The position numbers and the translations under genes are program-made. A stretch of 64,000 nt of DNA from Owenia fusiformis (Eukaryota > Annelida > Polychaeta > Sabellida > Oweniidae), in NCBI GenBank assembly GCA_903813345.2, contig CAIIXF020000011.1, forward strand, positions 31,490,166 through 31,554,165, written 5' to 3'. The first letter of the stretch is position 1. Each line of letters starts with the position of its first letter. The notes under the pieces were generated by a model, which searched no databases, had not been told where the DNA came from, and worked only from the letters and a program-made list of their open reading frames with translations. Positions 23,701-33,000 of this stretch are shown in pieces.

Positions 23701-26210
23701 GGGACACACATTTTTTTCAAAGGAGACACTTTTTTTAAAAAATTGCATCCTTGGGACTCACAAATTTTCTAACCTAATGCAAGCGCTGAATACTGCTCAT
23801 AAATGTTTTAATAATACACTGTATTTAAAATGAGTACACTTATTATGAGTGACCCAATTTCTAGAATACAAAGTGACACCAATGTAGCGATCTTGACTTG
23901 AGACTGTCTCAAAATAAGCCGCATTTTGATTTTTTGACTTTTTGTATGTTGATGCTCTCTGGCATATCAGCGCCCTCTATCTTCTATATTGAAGTCACAA
24001 TTTCAGAGGGCTGAAAAGCTATTCATCATGTTAGGGTCATTTTGACCATGACTGTTGTGATCCTGGTCATGTAGATGATATATGGGAGTGATATACCATA
24101 CTATACTAACAAGACTGGTACTGGTGGAACGAAAAGATTTTTGAAAATATTGCTAAACCTGCACATGTTATTTTCTGGTAAAAAGTTAGAGAGTATGTGT
24201 ATATTTCCTAACTTTTTTCTGGAAAGCATCATTGCATTTTTTTCTTTTAGCAAACCTGGAAAGGGGTCAATGGTAGGTGCATTAATGCACCTCTGGTGTT
24301 TTATTTATATATCTGAGATTTGTCACGACCCCTATTAAAACTCCTATAGTCAAAAAGACACTAGAGGAGGGGTTAAACCATATCCTTTAGTCTGAAATCT
24401 TTTTGAAATTTGGAATGAAAATATTCAGACTATAGCCCACATATGTTAAAATTTGGGATTGAAAGTTATTTGTTTACATAGAAAGTGCCATTCAAAATGG
24501 CAGATTGGGTAAATTAATTTGCATATTTTTTACTTCCTCTAGCTTTATTTCCATTTGACAATATCCTGTGTTACTTTTTATAGCATTTAATTGAACCTTA
24601 CTACTTAATTGAATTGTTATAATGCTTATTTTTGGGAAGTGAAGTTTCCTAAAATTGATAATTGTGTGCAGGAAATTTCCTGTTTTTTTCCCACAGGAGG
24701 GACATAATGATCAATAGACTGAATTCTCAGGAAATTTTGTCTATTGGATACAGACTAGAGGCGGGGCTTCCACGTCCAGATCTACCCAAGGAGGATTGGC
24801 TCCCAGCGTTCCAACTTGATATTCTACCATTTATGGAGATGTCGTGATTATAAAATCTGAATTCAAACAGCCACCATTTGTTCACTTCAGAATTTGAATA
24901 GCAAGTAATTAGTCTTATTTCCAGGGTTTGTGTGAAAAACCGGGTGACCTGTTAACGGGGTTGCCGGGTGAGCAGGTACCTAACATTCCTAGGGTTACCA
25001 ACTTTCAAGTTCAAGTTTCAAGTTGCTCATTCGATATTTAAACTTTATCATTTTTACCAAGAGCTTGTAAGATATAGAGCACTTTTAAAATAATCTACTA
25101 CTTTATCAATATCAGAAAAAACTAAATTATTACCAGGTTACTCAGAATATCCACTGAATTAATATGAACACGTAACAAACTGAATTTGCAAGTCCTAAGA
25201 AGTTTACATTTTACACAGTTTACGTACATGTACAATGACATAAGTTGCTTGAATTATTGTCTGAGTGATTGACAGGATATCGATGATTGTTCTCTTTGAT
25301 GGCGATTTCTACTAGAAGATTTGTTCAATATATATTATGGACACGTAAATTGAAACATTGTTTGCCATTTTAAACTGTCAATTAACATGCAATGTACAAT
25401 ACAAGTACGAGTGATTGACAGAATATCAATGTTTGATTGTTTTGGCGTTTGGTTAATAATTGGAAGATTAGTTGGTTGCTTGGTTTTTTGCTTGCTTGCT
25501 TGATTGGTTTTACGACTGGTACGTTGAGTTGGAGGTCAGTTGGGCGTTTTGAGGGATAAAAATGATATATCAAATTCATAACTCTGGTAGGAACGTTAGA
25601 TTCCTGGTAACTCAGCTACCCCATTACTCGGTCACCCGGTTTTTTACACAAACCTTTATTTCCACCCCAAAATTCCAAGCAAAACACACAAGCAGTCATC
25701 GAGATATTGTTTGAATCTTTGGGACTGTTGATCATGAATTTATAGTCAGTTATCATTCCAGAAAGTAACGACCTTCTAACATTTTCATTGTTGTGAAATA
25801 TTGAGTTGTGTCCCTGGGAGCCGTTCTCTGAGAGTACCAAAGCGTTTGTGTTGAACTCTTATGTTCCCCTGTGATCTAACGAACTGGTGCTTCGGGTTCG
25901 AGCAATGAAACATGTCAGTGTGGTAGGCAAGGAAATGCTCCCTGGGTCAAACTTATATAGCCTAATTCTAAGTGAAATCAGAAATTATTTTCAATAAAAA
26001 TCTTTCATAATAAATTTTTCATTTTCAACCCTTTTACCAAATTTGGAAGTCGACTCGAAAATCATGTTTATGTAAGCTATTCTATATTATAAATAAGGTA
26101 CTATGAAAATGTCTAAGGTAGTGATATAGTCTATAGTGACTTCTTCTTACCTGAAATCCCATAAAATCTTCACAAGGAACATCAGTACTCGTTCTCATGG
26201 GCGCCGCCAT
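20751..26210 (-). CDS. MIX23: MIX23 (CCDC58) mitochondrial intermembrane-space protein homologue
   Basis: Complete 150-residue protein (human about 144) from five exons on the - strand: 26210-26151, 22999-22874, 21786-21640, 21143-21084, 20810-20751, all in phase 0 with GT-AG introns. It starts MAAPMRTS and has CEDFMGFQ, the signature MRLIDDRITNALNTSVPT, then TKQCKHLYEQ, DREQRIKHC, LLRKEQTK, LRLMQGELGVE and the end ERCRDYYKP. Cysteines at residues 13, 56, 77 and 137 match positions kept in the family, which is imported into the mitochondrial intermembrane space and linked to protein import; most of the protein is predicted helical. The start codon is embedded in a YY1-like motif. Exon 2's 3' end and splice donor are repeated in a 45-bp array directly downstream. 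Intron 1 is about 3.1 kb and contains mobile elements and a possible unrelated exon. Identification is firm by family motifs. Confidence 0.93.
21346..21500. mobile_element. GTCACCACCTGCC inverted-repeat element with internal 75-bp duplication
   Basis: Left end TGTCACCACCTGCCATT appears twice (21347 and about 21418) in a 75-base direct repeat; right end GGTGGTGACA at 21488-21498. Lies in a MIX23 intron. A clear relative is at 34824 in opposite orientation. Confidence 0.7.
22011..22142. mobile_element. Short foldback element in a MIX23 intron
   Basis: AAATATTTAATTCTAT (22011) is perfectly complemented at 22127-22142, followed inward by GTGAATACCTGTG / CACAGGTATTCAC and TGATATTCCA / TGGAATATCA. 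Whole 132 bp can fold into a hairpin. Confidence 0.75.
22466..22910 (-). repeat. 45-bp tandem array of the MIX23 exon 2 end plus splice donor (10 units)
   Basis: Ten near-identical 45-bp units (GGTACCA landmark every 45 bases from 22496 to 22901). Each unit, on the - strand, is the last 39 bases of exon 2 followed by the first intron bases, so each carries a copy of the donor CAG|GTAAGA. The most upstream unit (in gene sense) is the real exon end at 22874. Donors look intact in eight units; one is CAGCTAAGA (near 22686) and one CATGTAAGA (near 22462). Units near 22506, 22686 and 22776 have GAA changed to TAA, an in-frame stop. Confidence 0.9.
23219..23788. mobile_element. hAT-like non-autonomous element in MIX23 intron 1
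   Basis: Ends CAGGGCTTGCATTA and TAATGCAAGCGCTG (one mismatch), flanked by AATACT on both sides. About 570 bp with no transposase frame. CAG-type ends resemble hAT elements, though a full 8-bp duplication is not seen. Sequence near its right end (GGAGACAC, TTTTTT, GGGAC) is similar to 29445-29540. Confidence 0.65.
24697..24847 (+). CDS. Orphan terminal exon-like reading frame, function unknown
   Basis: A strong acceptor (poly-T then CCCACAG, ending 24696) precedes an open frame to TGA at 24845-24847, encoding about 49 residues with GLPRPDLPKEDWLPAFQLDI and a final FMEMS. The composition is GC-richer than the surrounding intron and looks coding. It lies on the strand opposite MIX23, inside its intron 1. 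I do not recognise the protein and found no clear upstream exons. It may be a terminal exon of a nested gene, a captured exon fragment, or chance. Confidence 0.35.
24923..25655. mobile_element. hAT-like non-autonomous element with 8-bp duplication TTATTTCC
   Basis: Ends AGGGTTTGTGTGAAAAACCG and CGGTTTTTTACACAAACCT are inverted copies. The 8-mer TTATTTCC lies on both sides (24915-24922 and 25656-25663), as expected for hAT insertion. 733 bp without transposase. Confidence 0.8.
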
Positions 26211-26216
26211 CTTGGA
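26201..26216 (-). promoter_or_regulatory. YY1-like motif over the MIX23 start codon
   Basis: On the - strand the start codon lies in CAAGATGGCGGC, the known YY1 consensus found just downstream of the start site in many metazoan housekeeping promoters. This supports both the chosen ATG and a transcription start a few tens of bases upstream. Binding is inferred from the motif. Confidence 0.55.
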
Positions 26217-26743
26217 TATTTCAACTCTCGCTGGAGCGAGATTAGTTTTTTTACTAATACAGGCTTACAATCACTCATCATGTTATAAAATGTCATCAAT
26301 CAACAGACACATGTTATTATTGTCAAAATATCTCAAGAAGAATGTGACTTTAAAGCATCAAGCTGATTGAAAAGTCAACTCTCGAAGAGGAGAGACAAAA
26401 AAATTAAAAACGCATGTCTCTTTTTATCTTTGTCAAATATCTTGAGGAATTTCACTAATTTTACTGTGTATTGTCGCCAAATCAACAAAACTGTATATAC
26501 TTCAAGGTAAGGATATACTCTTCTTATTCATTGAGCTTCATTTCAGTGCCATATTCTAAAAGGATTTGTCAAATTAGTTTTCTTCTTCCTTGTCAAATTT
26601 TTCTTTTTCGTTCGCTTTTCAATTCATTTTTTCTTTTGCAAATTTGAAGCTTTTAGCATGTATGATTCTCATACTACAACATTTCCTATTTTATCAAAAT
26701 TCATACCTTTGATTCTCCAGTTCGGGAGATCACTGTGTTGCAT

Positions 26744-26804
26744 ATGCTATTTTGTTCCAACAAGGTTCGGAAAGACATTTTATTTCATTCTCAAGAATTG
26801 GTAG
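26744..26804 (+). repeat. Dispersed repeat, copy A (GTTCCAACAAGGTTCGG)
   Basis: About 60 bases including GTTCCAACAAGGTTCGGAAA and CATTCTCAAGAATTGGTAG. The complement of 60883-60940 matches closely, and a shorter relative is at 61165-61200. Unknown family. Confidence 0.6.
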
Positions 26805-27354
26805 TCCAACAACATTAGACCTAGCCTGGGCCTTGTTTCTTATCTGACATGTTTTATGGCCCGACTAGGTCTAACCTCCATGATCATTTTGCCCTTGGTG
26901 CGTTAATTTTATCGTTCCGCAGGTTTCGACAAGCGGAACTAATTAAACCCGGAAACCATGGTAATATTACACAAAGAATGTTGTTCAAGCATGCATACAT
27001 ACCTTATGAATACATACACACCATCCCGTATCCCCCTTAGACCTTATTGATGCATAATTATGGAAATATTGGAGACAGGTTTGGAATATGACGAAAATGT
27101 CGGTCAGTTTCGGTGACATCGAAATTGCAAATCGTATCAGAAATTAACCGCCATCGCGGCACTGCATTTAGAAACAGTAGGTTTGCAATTAATAACTATT
27201 TTGCGTGTATACACGCGCTATATAAATCAATCAAAGATACCTGTTATCCTCAAAATTTATCTTTTTATGCCGAGTAATCGTGATAATATATTTCCAATCT
27301 ATTTGACAACAATTTCGTTTCGCTAGTAGTTTAATTTTACGATCCGGGACACTC

Positions 27355-27404
27355 TGACGAACAGACACAATGACGGACATGCGGAAATGTCATTTTAGAG
27401 ATTG
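27355..27404 (+). promoter_or_regulatory. Possible non-coding first exon and promoter of importin-alpha
   Basis: The first coding exon begins directly after an acceptor, which requires an upstream exon. A strong donor (ATTG|GTGAGT) ends at 27404 in a stretch with more CpG than its surroundings (27100-27400). This is the best candidate I see between 26.2 and 30.0 kb, but other donors cannot be excluded. Confidence 0.3.
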
Positions 27405-27577
27405 GTGAGTGTAGTTTCATTTTACTAGTTTAAATGAACATTTAACACATTAATATTGTGTTAAAACGCTTGATGTTATGTGTTTTTATATTACTGTCAA
27501 GTATCAATTGCATGTTATCGCAGCAAAATGGTTTCGATGGATCCAGAACTTGCATCAAAGGAAAGAATAGTAAAGAG

Positions 27578-27641
27578 GTTAAACTCAATAACGGCCCCAA
27601 GAAAATTCCTAATAATAAAGAACGCCGTTATTGAGTTTAAC
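27578..27641. repeat. Perfect 18-bp hairpin
   Basis: GTTAAACTCAATAACGGC at 27578-27595 and its exact complement at 27624-27641, with a 28-base loop. Lies downstream of the candidate importin-alpha first exon. Function unknown. Confidence 0.7.
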
Positions 27642-28028
27642 GACGTTGAACTAAAGAATTGGTAGAAAGGAGCAAAAACAATTGCACTAAAAAAACAAAA
27701 AATGTTAACAAAAACAGTTATATAAAATATTTCTAAATAATTTTCGCATTAAATTGTTGTCAATCAGTCAACATTACATAAAATACCGTGTTTTTTTACA
27801 GAATGTTTTCAATTATTTTTTTAAAGCTGGACTTCGCTCCGAAACGGGGGTGAATCTTGTGTAGAAATACTTACGACAAATGTGTCATTTCAAAGATTTT
27901 TCATTGAATTGCTTCGATTGGAGCCGGCGATATGATTTTGGAAAGGTTTCTAAATAAAGAATGTGACGTCACTTCCGAATCATAGCATTCAAAATAAGTA
28001 GCGTTTAATTACTTCCACCATTCATAAT

Positions 28029-28102
28029 AACACTGTGGTCTAGCGGTAGAATCCTCGCTTAGCACGCGGGAGGCCCGGGTTCGAATCCCGCATTTGCCTT
28101 TT
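28029..28102 (+). tRNA. tRNA-like sequence, AGC (Ala) anticodon loop, probably pseudogene or SINE head
   Basis: A box TGGTCTAGCGG and a perfect B box GGTTCGAATCC are at tRNA spacing. The anticodon arm CTCGC-TTAGCAC-GCGGG gives anticodon AGC, and a T-run follows like a pol III terminator. But the acceptor arm does not pair (AACACTG versus ATTTGCC) and the T stem has one mismatch, so a working tRNA is unlikely. The body resembles tRNA-Gly with an Ala anticodon. Confidence 0.45.
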
Positions 28103-28237
28103 TATTTTTTTAATTAAATGATTGTTCTTTGATATTACGCAAAAAAAACAATTTTTATTTACATAACTTTATATTAGAGCTTGAAAATGTAAAAACAATA
28201 TATGTCAACATATTGCGTTTTGGAGCGATGTGCAGGT

Positions 28238-28659
28238 TTAAGGTCAGGGTGCATGATGGGAAATTTTCTGCATTCCTCAATTGAGTCACATGTTATTTTT
28301 CAAACAAGAATCACTCCTTCCCTTCATTGTCTATATCTTCCAGTTTTGCACAAAGAGTGCACTTATGTGCCTAGAAAAGACTTGTGAGAAGAATGTTTTG
28401 ATAAAGTGTATAAAAAACAAGAAAATTCAGTGAAAAAAATCAGAAAATTTTCAGAAATTTTTTTCACTGAATTTTTTCATTTTTTATACATTTTACAAAA
28501 CAAACCTTCTCACAAGGCTTTTCTAGGCACAGAAGTGCACTCTTTGTGCAAACTTGGAAGATGTAGACAATGTGGGGAAGGAGTTATTCATGTTTGTAAA
28601 ATAACATGTGACTCAATTGAGGAATGCAGAAAATTTCCCAACATGCACCCTGTCCTTAA
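28238..28659. mobile_element. Foldback element, 210-bp arms
   Basis: TTAAGGTCAGGGTGCATGAT at the left is complemented by CAACATGCACCCTGTCCTTA at the right; further paired blocks include TTTTCTGCATTCCTCAATTG and AAAGAGTGCACTT. The centre is near 28450. Arms are imperfect (several indels), so an older insertion. Non-coding. Confidence 0.75.
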
Positions 28660-30022
28660 GAAAAAAACATTGTTGATGAATTCAGTTCTCCATATCGATA
28701 CTACTCCTTTGAGTTGACATTTCAATGACTGATGTAGAGGCATTCTTTGTCAATTCTGCTATTTCAATAACGCCGTCCAAGTATTGCAAAAACGTAATGA
28801 AAAATCCATGGACCCGGAAATAAAAAGTGATTGCGTTTTGTGGACGCAGTGCAAGCCATACTCATACAATCAACTTTGGATGAATGATTTGATAAAGATC
28901 TTACCTTCAGTCTCTTTATTTCGTCAGAATCCAATAAATAATTGAAGAAAATTCTATTTCTAAAAGAAATAAAATTTTCTTTCGAAATTTCCTTCCCGGA
29001 AGTTGATTTCTGATCGAAATAGTACGAGGCATGTGATAGGACAAAAATTTATACAATACTCGATTTCCGAGCAGTAATCAGTATGAGTCCTACGATTGGC
29101 CGGTAGCTTAAGACCTGATTCAAACCATTTTCAATTGGTCAAGTGTGATCACGTGATCATTATTTGAGACTGCATATGCGCAAGAAACTGAACTAAAAAG
29201 TTGAACCTCGCGCAGATTGCCCCTAAACTAAACATGCTAAAGCAAAATCAATAGCAAATTGTTTCGAAATTCGCAAGGAAAAGGTGTTTTAAATGGGAGA
29301 ATATAAGTTATGATGGTATCTGTATCATTCAATGACATACTAGACTTGCAAGAACGCTGATTCAGACCGATAAATAGCAAAAGCAGTGGTACAAAATTTC
29401 ATCAATTTATTTCATCCAGTGTAAAAACGTGACCTTTGAATTCCCGGGAACATTTTTTCAAGGGACGCAGTTTTTTGAAGGGAGACGCATTTTTTGAAAA
29501 TCATTACGTCCAAGGGACGCAATTTTGGACAAGCCTACTGAAAACACTGTCAATTGTGTTTCAATTTTTATGATATACATGTAAGTGCTCAGGAGTGAAT
29601 ACTTCATGTGCGCTTAATATCAAATAATCTGATTGGTTTTAATTTACAAACATGCATCTGCGCGTGTGCCATGTTTTTTCTAGTCCTTTTTTGTTAAATA
29701 CACAAATTCCATGGAACGAAAAAAGTTCAGAAAAGCAAATGCTGGAGGCATGAATATTTAACAGGTAAAATTACTACAAGATTTTAGAGATTTTTTGCCT
29801 GTATTAACTTTGCAACAACAGAATGTTTCCCCAATGTACATGTACTAACAAATAAAACTTACCTACTGTAATCGCTGTAATAAGGGCCCACCCCTAATAA
29901 GCCCCCACCCCGCTTCACAGAGATCAAGAAATATCGAGGAATGACCAAGTATTGGTCATATATGATATTTATAATATGTATCAAGGATATAAGGATTAAA
30001 TTTCTCCATTTATGTTTTGTAG

Positions 30023-33000
30023 ATGTCGGAACCAACAGCACCAGGGAGTCCGGCTAGCAATCGTTTGAAATCCTACAAGAATAAAGCTCTAGATTCACAA
30101 GAAATGAGACGGAGGAGGGAGGAGGAGGGGATACAACTACGTAAACAGAAACGAGAAGAACAGTTAAATAAACGACGTAATGTTCGGTCTACTCCTTTGG
30201 ATGATGATGATTTAACTAACAACCTTCAAGAACCATTTGTCTCATCTTCTGATGGGGTTACTGTAAGTTAAGAATTTTGTATTATGAGGTAGGCCAAGTG
30301 AAATTCATAATGCCTTGAGCTATATAGTTGCAAATAAGATTAGACCAATGATCCATGGTTGATTAATGAGACCATGCAGTGCAGTCATATTTCCAGCATA
30401 AGAGCACCTTGTTGGAAGTGATAAATATTTAAATATTTCTAGCAAAATAGGCAACTATAAGCATGAATGCTTCTTGTTCTACTGCTTGGGATCTCTTTTT
30501 ATTATATTTCCTAATTCAGAAAAATAGAATAGTTTTCTCACTGAGAAACTATGAGGATGCAATTAATTTTCAAATTCTCAATGTTTATGTTTTGGATAAA
30601 GTACCTGGTTGTTCCGTTGCTGGCGGGATGTTTTTACGTATTACAACAAATGTTTGGTCGGCTGCCAAAATCTCATGTCATGGCAACCTTGAGTTCTATT
30701 TAAGATGATCCTGTTTCATTAGAAGAACTTGTAAACTGTTATAGAGGTAATTATTTGCCTTCTCCAATTTTATTTTCTGAAATCAATTATTTCTCTTTAG
30801 GGTGGAATTACCAGTGAGATGGTGCAAGCTTTATTAGGAGAAAACATGGAACTACAGTTAGCTGCAACACAAAAATTTAGAAAACTTTTATCAAGAGGTA
30901 TGTTTTGAACATGGACCGTCCTTAAGAAGGGCTATTTTGGGGGAATTTTGTATATGTAACGCACCTGAAAAGAGGGGAGTATTTCTAGATCAAAATATTT
31001 CTCAGATTTGTTTAAAATATTAAATATAATCTTAACACTGAAATTAAAATAGAATACTTGTCCATACATTGGTTCATCATTTATCTCTTTCCTCAGGTTC
31101 AGTGAAAAAGCTATGCTGTATATTCTTTTTGACATTACACTCAATGCCAAATGTTGCCATTTCAGAACCCAATCCACCTATAGACGAAGTAATACAGACT
31201 GGTATTGTTCCTAGATTTGTGGAATTCTTAAAAAATGAACAGAACTGCACGTTACAGGTTGGTAAAAGTCAACTTCATCACTTCACCTTGTACTGAAAAT
31301 AATCAGCCTGGGTCCTGTCAGTTGTATAATAAGTTTCATTCAATATTTCAACTTACTTTGCACCTTGCTTATTCCTGTAAATTCTATTTCGCTTCTTTTT
31401 AATGCACATCCTTTCCATGCTTAATCTATAAATCCACAAATAATTTGCCCAATTGTTTCATTTGTTTTATCTGTAATAGTCCAAAATTTAAATATGGCCA
31501 CATTTTCATACTTCTCATTTTGATTTCAGTTTGAAGCTGCATGGGCATTAACAAATATAGCATCTGGCACTTCATTTCAAACCAGAATAGTCATCGAATC
31601 TGGCGCTGTGCCAATATTTATCCAACTGTTAGGGTCTGAGTTCGAGGATGTCCAAGAACAGGCTGTCTGGGCGCTAGGCAACATAGCTGGTGACAGTCCT
31701 GAGTGCAGGGATTATGTTCTGGGGGAGGGAATCTTACTTCCACTTTTACAGTAAGTCTTGCACTTTCCTTTATAGATACTTTGAAAAGGAAAATTAGTTT
31801 TTCCAGTTTTTAAATCCATCTGGTTCATAGAATATTTCTTCAGATATTGTGGATTTTTAGGAAGTTACATTTTGAACCCTTTTGAAATAATTTCAAAAAC
31901 AATATTTACAAAAAAATTTCAATTCTCTGTTCTTATCCCATCAAATGAAGTTTGGAAGACATAGAGAATGCCTCTGCCCATCAGTCCATTTATCCCTCTG
32001 CCTGTCCTACTGTCCATCAATCCATACATCTTTCCACAAATTCGTCTATATCCATCCATTGGGGTAATAACATATTCCAATGTATATGTCCAATATTTTT
32101 TACAGTTCTTTATATATGCCCTAATGGAGTACAAATTCTGGTCAAAATTCACAAGCCAATATTACAAATGGCTACTGGTTTGAAAATGGCAGCCTTTTTA
32201 GTGTTGATTTTACAAAGTTATGTAATTTGAAAATTTTGGCATAAACAACTGATTCATGTAATGTATAATAGTGCATGTTGATACTTAATGTTGAAGTACA
32301 ATGTACATGCAAGGATGACACATTGATTTCTAGTTATGCATCTGGTATGACGATCATTTTGAAAAATGGTGGCAAGGGTTTGAGTTTCTTGCTCAAAATG
32401 CAATGCACTTGTGTTGAATTCAATTGTGATATTTATCAATGCCATGCAATGACTCGGATATCACTTTAGTTTAAAAATACAATTCACTGCATGTATTTTT
32501 GTTTTAGATTATTTAATAAATCCAGTCGACTTTCGATGACACGCAATGCTGTGTGGTGCTTATCAAATTTATGTAGAGGAAAAAATCCTCCCCCTGAGTT
32601 TGGTAAAGTCACCCCTGCATTACCAGTACTAGCACGATTATTGTTCCATCAAGACGCAGATATCTTGGCTGATGCATGCTGGGCTTTATCATACTTATCT
32701 GACGGACCCAACGAGAAAATCCAGGCTGTCATTGATAGCGGTGTTTGCAGACGATTGGTCGAGTTACTCATGTAAGTGTGAATAAATTAACTCACAAAAC
32801 GAAATGTAAAAGTTTGGCACAATCTTTCAAACCAACTTTGACATTATATATAGTGTGTTAGACTTTTACTGGTTATAGTCAGTTAACTGGCGGGAAGTTT
32901 TAATTGATGATTTCAAAGGAGATCTTGAAAGTTGAAAAAATAAATTGGGAAAAAAATGGTAAGTCATCGTTTATTTTTATATTCGCCAAGCTTTACCTCC

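Larger units (their letters stand above)
26217..30022. other. Head-to-head intergenic region / upstream intron between MIX23 and importin-alpha
   Basis: Contains the MIX23 promoter side, the candidate importin-alpha first exon, a tRNA-like sequence, a foldback element and repeats related to the hAT-like element at 23219. I see no conserved protein gene in it. Confidence 0.6.

Noticed and set aside
27578-27641. microRNA precursor
   Set aside because: Stem is perfect but only 18 bp, with no mismatched miRNA-like duplex.
31069-31165. Upstream acceptor (CCTCAG at 31091-31096) for importin-alpha exon 3
   Set aside because: The family sequence [11 protein letters not shown] requires the acceptor at 31165; the upstream one would insert a foreign segment.
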